64,000 bases of DNA from Arachnopeziza araneosa (taxonomy: Eukaryota > Ascomycota > Leotiomycetes > Helotiales > Arachnopezizaceae). Position numbers and translations under genes: made by a program. Location: the NCBI GenBank assembly GCA_003988855.1, contig QYAI01000084.1, positions 62,001 to 126,000 of the forward strand, in the 5' to 3' direction. Of this stretch, positions 22,480-32,090 are shown one piece after another. Numbering within the stretch: position 1 is the first letter of the stretch; each line of letters begins with the position of its first letter. The notes under the pieces are model-generated. The model made no database searches and was not told the DNA's origin. It saw only the letters and a program-made list of their open reading frames with translations.

Positions 22480-23578
22480 GCTGCGAATTGAGGGAATTGA
22501 ACGACGCGTGACGTATCGCAATCCGGTGCTATCTCGTCTCTGCCTCGAAGTCGCTGTGCGCCGCTCTGTTCATGGTGCTCTCTGCGCTCTGGTCTCTGCT
22601 GGGTGAAGCTTGACCAGCCTCGCCTACGGCTCGTCGTCGCAGTCAACCCCGATAATTTCAACAATCGATTCGAATGACGTCTAAGCGTCCAAGTGCAAGA
22701 ATAGCGACGGCTCTCGGCGATAAATCCCTCTCCAGTGTAGGAAAGAACAGTAGAGCGCCCTGCAGCCAGGTAATCATCTGTCCCAGCCGCGTGGGGATGT
22801 TCTTGGGAAGCGATCGTTCCAAGGCGGTGGGCACCCAAATTTTGGGGATCAGTTCCGCTTCCAGCACTGAAAGATAGCAGGGAAGATAAGAGCTTTGGCG
22901 AATCAGAGGGGCAAATACGCTGCCGGAGGGGGTTCAGCCGGCTTGCCGTGGCAGGCGAGGCACCGATTTAGGTGTTGCGATCGAGTAAGAATCGTTGGGC
23001 CTGATATTTACCCGAAAAGGGGAGTTTGTTTATTTAATCAACTTTCGACATCCGCCGGTCCACAGCAGAGAGGATGGTCCATCTTATAATCCGGCAGAAT
23101 GAGAACATTCCTAGCACCGACGAGCAGTATACGACTTTCAGAGAACTCCAGGACCGGAGCTCGAGTGGAGAATGAAATTTTCTCATCTCTGCATAGGGAA
23201 GGTAGTCGATGAAACGGTGTGGGATGCATTTGCGAGAGTTCGCCACTACGAGGCACAGGGCGCTCCACGACGCTGTATACGTACTACAATTTTGACGGCA
23301 ACTAACCGACAGCCTCATCTTCCCTCGGAGGTTGGAGAAGAGCCTTAAGAACGAACCCTTGTGGAAGCTGGAAGCTCGGTTCACAGGTCGCTTCTGTTCA
23401 CCTGATGTTCCATGCTCATTATGCACCTTCGATCGAGCCAATATTTGTAATTGCTCTGTTGGATTTGGATGCGGAAACTTAAAATGGAATGTTCCAATGT
23501 TATATTCCCTGGTCAGAGGCTGACTTCCTAAAGCGGCTGTGGGGAAATTCCACCAGAGGCTTGACTGAAGTCTCGTCT
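22480..23578. other. Intergenic, regulator upstream region
   Basis: About 1.1 kb upstream of the Zn2Cys6 gene, GC-richer near the gene and AT-rich further right. I see no supported gene. The minus-strand frame at 23034-23441 has no conserved motif. Confidence 0.5.
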
Positions 23579-24480
23579 TCAGTCCTTCATGATAACAGCC
23601 TCGTCATCCCCTGGGATTATATTATGAGCCAGCCATGTCTCCAAATTATATAACTTCGTATACTCGTCAACGATCACAAAGCAGCTCTGGTTCCTAAAAT
23701 TTGAAAAAGTCGAATAGATGGCCGTTACAATTCCGTTCTCCCACTGAACAACGACACTAACAAATTCCGGAGGAAAAGTTGTACTTTGATCAATCTTGTG
23801 ATTGAATTGGTAGTGCTAAAATAGGACGCTGAGACAGCCCTGATTCAAATCACCGTTGGCCTTTGTTACTGTGTTGCGTGTGAAAATCCTCCACAGCAAA
23901 AGTCTAAAAGTCCCATGTTCTGACAATTCCGACGCTGCTAAAGGCTTGCGATATCTCATCAATATCGTCGCTTCCGAAAATAGAACTGATTTGGAGGACC
24001 CCATTCAGAATATACTTGTTGGTGGTAGCTGCTGTTCCTATATTTTAGCATAGGTATTAGAGAGTGTATTAGATCTTAATGAAGAACACTTGTTCCCAAC
24101 AAATAATTCAACGACTCCTTGGCTTCGCGCACTGCACTTGCTAGTCTGCCAGATGCTCATTGACGGGTTGTACAGCATAATAATTATCCAAAACAATCCC
24201 AGTTCACTGACTACCCTTGGGAGACCGATATGAGAAGGTTCGAAAGAGCTTGTCCATAGACTTTGGAGATACGTGATTGCGAATTGATCAAGGCTTCCTG
24301 GCTTTCGATAGAGAAAAATAGGACAAAGTAACTCGTAGAATTTGCAAAGCTACAATCCTGATGCTTTCGCTTCACCGAAACTCCACCCTTGGTTTATTCC
24401 GTTTCATCTTAGCGATCAATATGACAATCCACCCTCCAACGCCATTATGAGGCACTCTCCATTCTTCCCGTGTTGTAGTT
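23579..24480 (-). pseudogene. Possible decayed or multi-exon gene, family unknown
   Basis: Several stretches read like protein on the minus strand but change frame. The clearest is a terminal exon 23815-23579 that begins after a good TTTTAG acceptor and ends at a TGA (contains FPPEFVSVVVQWENG, CFVIVDEYTKLYNLETWLAH, GDDEAVIMKD). Upstream pieces include QISSIFGSDDIDEISQAFSS (near 23925-23995), which runs into an in-frame stop, and EALINSQSRISKVYGQ and LASAVREAKESLNYLLG (near 24080-24300), which a 65-nt intron could join. No complete model could be built, so this may be a relic. No domain is recognised. It lies at the left edge of the accessory island. Confidence 0.35.
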
Positions 24481-24488
24481 CCTGAGTC

Positions 24489-24807
24489 TTATCTGAGGCG
24501 TCGAGCTTCGCGTTCGGATTCTAGTAGGCAAAGAATATCATCTTCGCGGACTGTGGATGGTTAGCAGACACGCAATCCACCAAGGAAGAACCATACCTGG
24601 GCCCTTAACGTTGCGAATGATAGAGCGAGTGGTATCATCCATGAACTCGACGCGGACCTGCGTAACACCACCACGAGAACCTGGTTTCTCCTGTCAGTTG
24701 CTGTGTCCGAAGACAAGTATGTAATTCTTGGAAGATTGCGTACCGGTTCGGCCGAGGACTCGGGTCACCTTGACAAGCTTGACGGGGACTTTAGAAGAGG
24801 CATCCAT
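24489..24807 (-). CDS. RPS28: 40S ribosomal protein eS28
   Basis: Three small exons on the minus strand, 24807-24744, 24680-24597 and 24550-24489, with introns of 63 and 46 nt. They total 210 nt and encode 69 residues, the usual length of the family. The protein reads MDASSKVPVKLVKVTRVLGR, then TGSRGGVTQVRVEFMDD, RSIIRNVKGPVREDDILCLL and ends ESEREARRLR. It is a component of the small ribosomal subunit near the mRNA exit and E site, and is essential in yeast. Splitting a short ORF by two introns, with phase-1 junctions at TG|SRGG and GP|VREDD, is common for fungal ribosomal protein genes. It marks conserved housekeeping DNA at the left border of the accessory region. Confidence 0.95.
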
Positions 24808-25222
24808 GATTGCGGCTGATTGTATTGAGGTGGGTGGTTAGTCGCAGAAAGTCCAAATTTGTCTTGTCGTAATAAGTGACGCCCGCAATTTTTTGCTGTA
24901 ATATTGGAACTTGCCTTGTGCGCTCACCCCTCGCTTATTCTTGACGCTAAGTCCGTGCACCGAGAAAGAGCTGCACGTGATCATTCTAGACATTGCCTAC
25001 CTGCTTTTCACTTTCATCAAACATCAAGAATGCCGAAACAACTTTCAGTAGGGCAGAAGCCAGAGGTGCCATTACCTGGATGTTCGGATATGAGTTTTCT
25101 TGAGGCCATATTCAGACGTTGAAGGGTCACTATTCGAATGTATTCACAATCCCAGACCTTCAAGGGCAAGATTAAGAGACCCGTCCCAAGCAAGGTTGAC
25201 GGCTGAATGATTTCTAAATCAA
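24808..25222. other. Intergenic
   Basis: About 415 bp, presumably including the eS28 promoter. Nothing else is recognised. Confidence 0.5.
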
Positions 25223-25549
25223 GTGACTATAAATAAACAGTCAAATGGAACCGTTTTCAAGAACAATAGTCTGTCTGGGTTTGGTGGTACCATCGGCAAG
25301 ACGAGCGTTGACGTTGCGAGTTTTGTTGGTCAAGCACGAGATTCACGCAAGGACATGGCAGCTGTGAACAACGAGCTGTTATCCCTAAGCATCAGTTTGT
25401 TTGCGCTTGGAGAAAATGCGCAAATTGTTCCTCCGAAATTGTTGGAAAATAGACTTGTTGTGTTGAGAAACTGCGAGGGGACTATCAAAGACAATTGCGC
25501 CCTGCTGGAAAAGATGTCCTCGGGTTTGTTAGCTAGGAAAGTGCAATAG
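25223..25549 (+). pseudogene. Orphan N-terminal domain of a fungal STAND/NLR-type protein
   Basis: An open frame of about 108 codons without a convincing ATG at its start. It has the helical pattern of the N-terminal domain found on fungal STAND and ankyrin proteins: SGFGGTIGKTSVDVASFV, then RDSRKDMAAVNNELLSLS, then PPKLLENRLVVLRNCEG and a final Leu-rich helix. In the family, this block (alternating hydrophobic helices, the N-E-L-x-x-L core, then x-L-x-x-x-L-x-x-C-x-G/E) precedes a nucleotide-binding domain. Here a stop follows at 25549 and no NTPase motif is found downstream, so it looks like a truncated relic or a stand-alone domain. Confidence 0.45.
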
Positions 25550-26344
25550 GTTGCATTTGCTCAATCGGATGTTACGAAATTGAGGATTAACTTAAAGGCT
25601 CGTAAATCTGCTTTAATCTTGAAAAGGGGTGTCACAAGTGTACGTCCAATGATAATCCTCTTTCTATATTATGGAGCAGATGAGATGAGAGCTCAAGATC
25701 GACGATGCCAGTCTTGTGTAAACACAAATGAACATCTTCCAATTCTAAGCGAAGATATCTGTTTCTAGCTGTTTATGACATCGTGAATACACATCACCGA
25801 TCATGAAGTTATTCGAGAATCATCAAGCAAAAGCGGTGTGATATTTTCTCATATATGACGTGATAAGGAATGATTGCCTGAATGAAAATGATTTGCTCGT
25901 GACGAGTATTCTCCATCTCTCATTTCCCACAGCAATTCTTAGACCGGTCGACAGGAGATATCGAAGATTTTCCGGGTGCGGCTGTGAAGCGATTGTGATT
26001 ACAGGGAACGCTCGCCAACCGTGGAACTTATTACATGAAACAAATTATGTTCAAAGTGTCATTATATTCATTACTGATGTATACTGGGGCTGTTGAAATA
26101 CAATAAATCCAAAAACCATCGTCCTGTAACCCAGATTCACAACTCAAATAATAGCCCAAATGAAATCCAAATGAAAAAATCTCAAAGTCAACGAAACTCC
26201 AAGAGAGAATAGATGTAATAGGAAAGTCATGGTCGGGAGGGGTAACGTAAAAGAAGTTGCAAGCTAGGATATAGGTCGCTAGCAGCCCCAACAGCGGTTC
26301 GACGAACGTGTTGGGTGTTCTACTGCTCTATTCCTCCAAAGACA
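25550..26344. other. Intergenic, AT-rich
   Basis: About 800 bp of AT-rich sequence between the STAND relic and the decayed zinc-cluster gene. I see no gene, tRNA or repeat. Confidence 0.5.
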
Positions 26345-27675
26345 TCAGCGGATGTTTTTGGTGCTTGCCGTGGTGGTAGGGTTTAAGGGGCGCTCAAAAT
26401 CTTGATGAATGAACATTTCATCGTGATTTATAAACGTTGAACTTAGATCTGAGTTGATATATTTCTCTTTATCAATTCTAGAATTTGGGGAGTTGTTCAT
26501 GTTTTTCTGGGTGATGGGGACGCCTCCTGAGTGATAAATTTGCCACTTTTGATATGGAGTATTGGTGAATGGTGAGTGTAGATCATTAACAGGGGTATCT
26601 GGACCTTTGGGAGGCGACCTGGTTCTCCACAAAGATGACGACGGCGTAGATGTTGGGATTTTCAAGTCTTGAAGAGTAACTTTAACAGTCAAGATGTTAA
26701 AATTTCGCTTTGTGCTCTTGAGGGATGATTCAAGTGTCTGAGACCATCTAGGAAATCGCCAGCACAAATCTTCGATCCGCGCAAGTATTTCAGTATCCGC
26801 AACATGAAGCTAATCCCTAATATCAACTTCAAGTTTTGAGCGGAACTGGCATCCATGTCAGCGTGGACAATTCTCCAAATGGAAGTCAAAACTAACACAA
26901 AGAAGTCGACCATCTCCTGAATGATACCGTTGCTTTATATGATCGATTTCGCGATAGAGAACACAAGCGGCTGCGTATATGTTCATTTGCTCATTCTCTT
27001 CTTCCTCATTTAGTGAAGCTTGGCCTAAGCTTCGTAGCGCTGCAATGAGGATATTCAATAGTTCACCAAAGCGGAAGAGACTAAATATGACGACATGTCT
27101 CTCCAATGTATCATGACCAGCCTCTTTGGATTCCGTAGTTGGAACCTGAACGGCAGCCATGGGAAACATAAGACATAAATAACCTCCAGCGAGAGATGCC
27201 ATCATGATCCAGCTCGAGGCTGTGTCTTGGAACGCATCTGGAGGCTCAATTTGTCCTACACAAAATTGTCCATCTCATAGCTCAAGGCGCGGTTGAAAGG
27301 GTAAAAGTAACCATAGACTGGGATTTTGCTTCGGAAATCTTTCATCGAGTCATTTTTCAACTTGTGTTGAGTAGTGATCGAGAATTGAATAGTACCGTGG
27401 ATACCATCGTGCAGGGGTATGGAAGCGCTGTATAAGTAACACGGAAGATGTCAAATTTGCGTCATAAACCTACCGGTATTACTGAAGCATTGCAAAGGCC
27501 GAAAAGGATTTCTTAGTCGATCTCGCGTTCTGTGTCTGCAGTCGCTACAGGAGCGATCTTCTTCAATATGCACGCACTTGGGTAGATTGATTAGATTGAT
27601 GTGAAAATGTGTCATTGAAAGTCAACCCACTCCTCTTCCTCGGTGAAAACAAGGGAAACACGACATCTGGACCAT
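26345..27675 (-). pseudogene. Decayed zinc-cluster protein gene (module gene X, left copy)
   Basis: This is a paralogue of the gene at 34923-36458, in reverse orientation. From an ATG at 27675 the first exon encodes SCFPCFHRGRG. After an intron with a GTGGGT donor comes KCVHIEEDRSCSDC and then a last Cys (LQCFSNTG). This reproduces the partner's C-x2-C-x6-C-x8-C-x2-C-x14-C spacing and its intron position. Further matches are GIHGTIQFSITTQ, YEMDNFV, SLAGGYLCLMFP, FSLFRFGELLN, IDHIKQRYHSGDG and KRNFNILTVKV. Decay is seen at an in-frame TAG after EMDNFV (near 27270) and a shift of frame before DTASSWIMMASLAGG. It is most likely nonfunctional, although an unusual splice cannot be excluded. It faces away from the C2H2/DUF6590 relic at 28447, its divergent module partner. 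Confidence 0.6.
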
Positions 27676-28446
27676 TTAGTCGTTGATAAGGCTAGAGTGT
27701 TGAGTGACGGTTGGGAGGCATTTATCAGCACCGATAAGTAGCGAAAACAATTTCAGCATTCATGATGGAAATAACGATGAAACGTCGAATATATGGATAG
27801 AAGTGACCTGCCGACAGGCTGAGTTAAATGGGTGCGGACACCAGAAGCAATTCGCGACGCTAGTAGCCAATCGTTCACCTGAAGGATTTCCGGTGGCTAG
27901 TGCACAAGGAGAAACAAAAGCAGGAACCAGGTCAACCACGAATGACTTAAGTCTTCCTGGTGCGATGGATAAACACAAAATTAATCAGAAGCAGGTTTCC
28001 TGTGTATTTCTCATTCTTCGGCTGGACCGCACAGAAATCCTTCCTTCTAAACTTGGAAAGCCTACTCATTACGTGAAAGATGGACAATCTTTTCTTCTTG
28101 TTAGATTAAAACCTTTCTTGTAAGGAAAAGCCTCACTTTGTTCTTGGAGAGTTTGGAATAGAAAGGTTCCTTGATATTCTGTGTTTCCAAAGAACCAAGA
28201 GTAGTGAGTTATTGATGCCTGAATAAATGCCTGATTTTGCCAACGACTCTCGAACACCCAAAGGCATCTTCTCGCATTTCTGTGCCATATTCGACCATGC
28301 ACCTTTCAGACATTCTAATACAGAGCGTAGCACAAATCATATTGATCTGTGATCTCGTAGATCATGGGTTGAGCATCCGGAACTTTGGATATTCTATTGC
28401 TTAATTCCTGCCAGCTTTCAGACAAATTCAGACTGGAAAACTAAGA
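27676..28446. promoter_or_regulatory. Divergent intergenic region of the left module (771 bp)
   Basis: Lies between the start codons of the two divergent relics. Its length nearly equals that of the right module (767 bp). The plus-strand frame 27704-28123 has no recognisable motif and falls inside this presumed bidirectional promoter. Confidence 0.4.
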
Positions 28447-30195
28447 ATGTCTAGCGGAAGACAACGGCGGCAGTCTAGCAGCAGCTCCTTCTATCCAACT
28501 CAATGGTCAGAATGGGAATGGATTGTGGAATCCGGCCGTTATCAACGATATCGTTTGGCAGGTCTACGTTGCTATGAATACGACTACTACGACTCATCTA
28601 CTACTGGTAATTTCACTGTTTCCGCGCTCTATATGCATCACTAATAACAAGAAGCAAGTTCTACATATCCATCTCAAACTTCGCCAACAGAACTTACCAC
28701 CTATGAAGAGTCGGCAAATTACTCTGCTCCTCTATATTCCTCCATTGCGAATACAAACGAAGTACATAAAGGACTTGAAATACTGAATAACATAGGTGTA
28801 GGAGTTCTTGCCTCGCGCAATAAAACTGAGCGCCCATTCAAGTGCCTCGTAAAGGGCTGCCCAGCTGGCATCAAAAGTTGGACCAGAGAAGACAAACTTA
28901 GCTAGCATAACGACCATTGGCATGGGGCATATACTTGTCAATTCCTTGATTGTAATCGCGGGCATCCTAACGGGTTTAGCTCTCCAAATGCTTGGAAGCT
29001 CATCTTGTCCAGGAGCATGACATAATGGAACAGCTTAGAAGTTGGCGAATCAAAGACTGTCTCTGAAGACTTGAACCGGGGCCGAAATTTACCCAAACCA
29101 CTCCCCTTCACTTCTCATTCTCCAGATTCTCTTGGCCGCAAAGGGAAAGCCAAACAAACACCTTCTTGCATTCGTGGACTACCGTCTTTGGATAGTTCTG
29201 CGGAGTGGTTGGAACCAAGTGAGACATAACACTCTCTGCCATCTAAAACTAGGTACCAAATTACCACTAGACTACAAAGTACATCTTTCTTGGGAATTCA
29301 AATGGGGACGTGTCTTCAAGGTTCTGTGGGGTGAACCTCTTGGTGGAGGCAATAACAATCTACACTCCCAAAGTTTGATATCAGCATCTTTGAGGACCGG
29401 CAAGCCGTATTTCAAAAAGTTCGTCGTTTTGTTGTCATCGACTGTCGAGTTGGTCATAGTATCTGCATTGCGATAAACTCATATGGCGACCAAGGGGTAC
29501 TCAAAAGAGGTGTTCATGCAAGTGACCATGCAATCATCTACTCAGGTCAAACACCAAAAGAGAGGCCTGGTGAGAGGTCGAAGGAGATGAAGACGGCCAT
29601 TCGTTTTGTGCCTATAAATCGGAGTAATAAGTTGGACGAATTTTCTCGACTGAATTATTCCAAACTTTACACGATTGAGCATAACGTGAAAGTTTGCTTT
29701 ATCGGACAAATTTCGCCCGATAGCGATTGGGATTTTTCAAATAACTTCAATCTTGCTCATCCACCAATTGCTGTTCGTGGATCTCGACCCAACTCAGCAA
29801 TTAAGGCACATTCTCCGCTATCTTATCATGTACCTTATCAGATACATTCGGCAGCACCTAGATTTACTGCTGGGTTTTCGACATCTTTCGAGGGAATACC
29901 GTCACAGTTCAATACTCCAATAACAAGTCATGTACCTTATCAGATACATTCGGCAACACCTGGATTTGGTACTAGTTTTCCGACATCTTCCGAGGGAATG
30001 CCGTCACATTTCAGTCCTCCAATGACAAAATCACAGTACGACACCTCAGATGATGCGGGCCTTTCGAACAAGATGACGAAATTATCCTGTAGCGAAGCGG
30101 AGGATGAATATCCGGGGAAGCATGAGGACCCAGATATGGATGAAAATCTCCCAGGGACGGGGGACTGGGTAGATGATATATATAACGCAGACTGA
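28447..30195 (+). pseudogene. Decayed C2H2 zinc-finger/DUF6590 gene (module gene Y, left copy)
   Basis: Paralogue of the gene at 32091-34155, opposite strand. The start (MSSGRQRRQSSSSS) leads into YPTQWSEWEW, and YEYDYYDSS follows, matching the partner's YPTHWSEWEW...YDY. A finger region at 28825-29000 reads FKCLVKGCPAGIKSWTRE, then HNDHWHGAYTCQFLDC, but a TAG stands where the partner has Trp in RLSWHNKHW. The DUF6590 part continues (WEFKWGRVFKVLWGEP, then in another frame FQKVRRFVVID and HSICIAINSYGDQG, DHAIIYSGQ, FSRLNYSKLYTIEHNVKVCF). At least one frame change near 29370 and the premature stop indicate a pseudogene. The 3' half (29587-30195) stays open, including a duplicated Ser/Pro tail. 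Confidence 0.65.
29820..30025 (+). repeat. Two-copy tandem repeat of about 102 bp in the DUF6590 relic tail
   Basis: Two adjacent copies begin with HVPYQIHSA and run through a Phe/Thr/Ser-rich segment to EG(I/M)PSQF or EG(M)PSHF. They are in phase and diverged by several substitutions. Confidence 0.8.
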
Positions 30196-31029
30196 ACCTT
30201 GGAGTCTGTTTAACGTTTAGCTTTATTTTGGCCTTGGATGTGGTAACAGTGTTGCCACTGACGCAATGAGCAAGGCTGAACACCTTTCGTTTGAGTCCGA
30301 ATTCAAAGTTTGTCAACACCATATTTACAACAAAGTTTATGACGCACTTTTATTCAAACGTGTTTAGAAATATTTTGGCCCCTGACCATCGGGTACATAT
30401 TCTGCTGTGAGTAATTCAGCCACTCGCCTGAAAAATTCAAGCGCACAAGAACATGATTGAGAATATCATGGATTTTCTGGCAATTTCAGTGTCGCTGCCA
30501 GCAGCCACGCCGCTTCAACAAATGTAGAAAAGCTGCAGCTTAGCATATGTTCATATCCGACGTGTAAAATTCTCATACCTCGACATTGATGCTTTGTTTC
30601 TCGCCTATTTTGCTAACGAGGTCTAAACTTATTGGGAATCTGGGATACTTTAAGGATTCATGTCGAGCCATCCGTTAGAAAGAAAGTATCAATGATAACT
30701 GATTTGTCCTTTATTGGTATCATCTTCTTTTCCTATTGCTTTTCAATCGAATTGTTCCCCTTTATATTAGATGAATGAGCAACCTGAAAATTAGCGAGCG
30801 CATCCGAACAGTATCCGTTGTATGAACCAGTTGATTTCGCAAAATAAACAGCTAAATGAAGCCATTCAAAGATTTGGACACTACGGAAACTTTTACGTGA
30901 GTAGATAGTGTAAGCTTACCTCTTGACCGCATGACTCACCCCAGAAGTAGACAGCACAAGGTACAAAATGCATGTCCATCACTCTGACAGAAGATTCGGG
31001 TCACTGGCTTCACATCACGACCCAATACA
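30196..31029. other. Intergenic upstream of the aldo-keto reductase
   Basis: About 830 bp of AT-rich sequence. No coding or structural feature is recognised beyond the presumed promoter of the gene at 31030. Confidence 0.5.
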
Positions 31030-31946
31030 ATGGCATCAACAAAACTTTCAATCACCTCCACACTACCTCTCCCCAACAGCACCGTTCGAATTCCTCGCCT
31101 CGGCTTCGGCGTTTTCGAATCCCACGGTGAACAATGCACAGCGGCCGTGCTCGCAGCGCTAAAAGCTGGATATCGCCACATTGACACAGCCCAATATTAT
31201 GAAAACGAGAAGGAAGTTGGAGATGCACTTCGCCACTCCGAAGTCAAGCGATCTGAAATCTTCGTCACGACCAAGGTGGAATTCGGCAAAGGTAGCGTGG
31301 AATCTACGTACCGGGACTTGGTTGACAGTGTGAGGAAAATTGATGGAGATGATGGTTATGTAGATCTATTCTTGATTCATACAGCGGATGTGGGTCCGGT
31401 TCATCGCAAGGAGGTTTGGCTTGCGCTGGAGAAACTCCTCGACGCGGGAAAGACGAGGAGTATTGGTGTGAGTAACTATGGGATTGGAAATATCGAGGAG
31501 ATGAAACAGTTTGCCAAGATCTGGCCGCCTGCTGTTAATCAGATTGAGGTTGGTCCATCCAGATCTCCGTGTACACTGATCCACAGAACGAAATAACTAA
31601 ACTTGATTAGCTTCATCCCTGGTGCCAGCAGCGTGAGGTCGCCGTTTATTGCGAGAAGCAAGGAATCATCCTCCAAGCCTACAGTCCACTTGTAAAGAAT
31701 ACAAAAGCGAATGATCCAACCCTGACACAGATCGCCAAGCGTCATGGTGTCGCCGGAACGCAGGTGTTGATTCGCTATTGTCTGCAGAAGAATTGGACGC
31801 CTTTGCCAAAGAGCATCACACCATCACGGATTGAACAGAACACCCATGTTTATGGTTTTGAGTTGTCAGAGGAGGAGATGGGGGTGCTTGATAATTTAGA
31901 TCAGGGACCGAGTGGGGCGCTTTTGGAGGCTGTTAGTAATGAGTAG
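31030..31946 (+). CDS. Aldo-keto reductase
   Basis: Two exons, 31030-31548 and 31611-31946, encode 284 residues. The intron (62 nt) joins PAVNQIE to LHPWCQQ. All four catalytic residues of the AKR superfamily are present: Asp52 and Tyr57 in HIDTAQYYENE, Lys82 in FVTTKVEFG and His117 in LFLIHTADVG. The GVSNYG motif and the NADPH phosphate-binding segment PLPKSITPSRIEQN are also clear. It is a cytosolic NAD(P)H-dependent oxidoreductase of the short fungal AKR type, and its substrate is unknown. It sits between two inverted copies of a two-gene zinc-finger module, with no sign of decay. An upstream in-frame ATG is possible but the chosen start matches the family length. Confidence 0.92.
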
Positions 31947-32090
31947 TTGAATAAATCTCTTACAGTTATCCTTCGCAAGTCCTCCAGTGAAATCAAGTTC
32001 TTGCGAACCTTGTGAAACAAAATGCCTGTTCAATGTTTTGAAAGTTTTGAAAATATCTTAGAATTGTGTTCCTCGAAGTTACAAACTTGT

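Noticed and set aside
27704..28123. 139-codon plus-strand frame in the left module promoter
   Set aside because: No counterpart in the right module and no motif.
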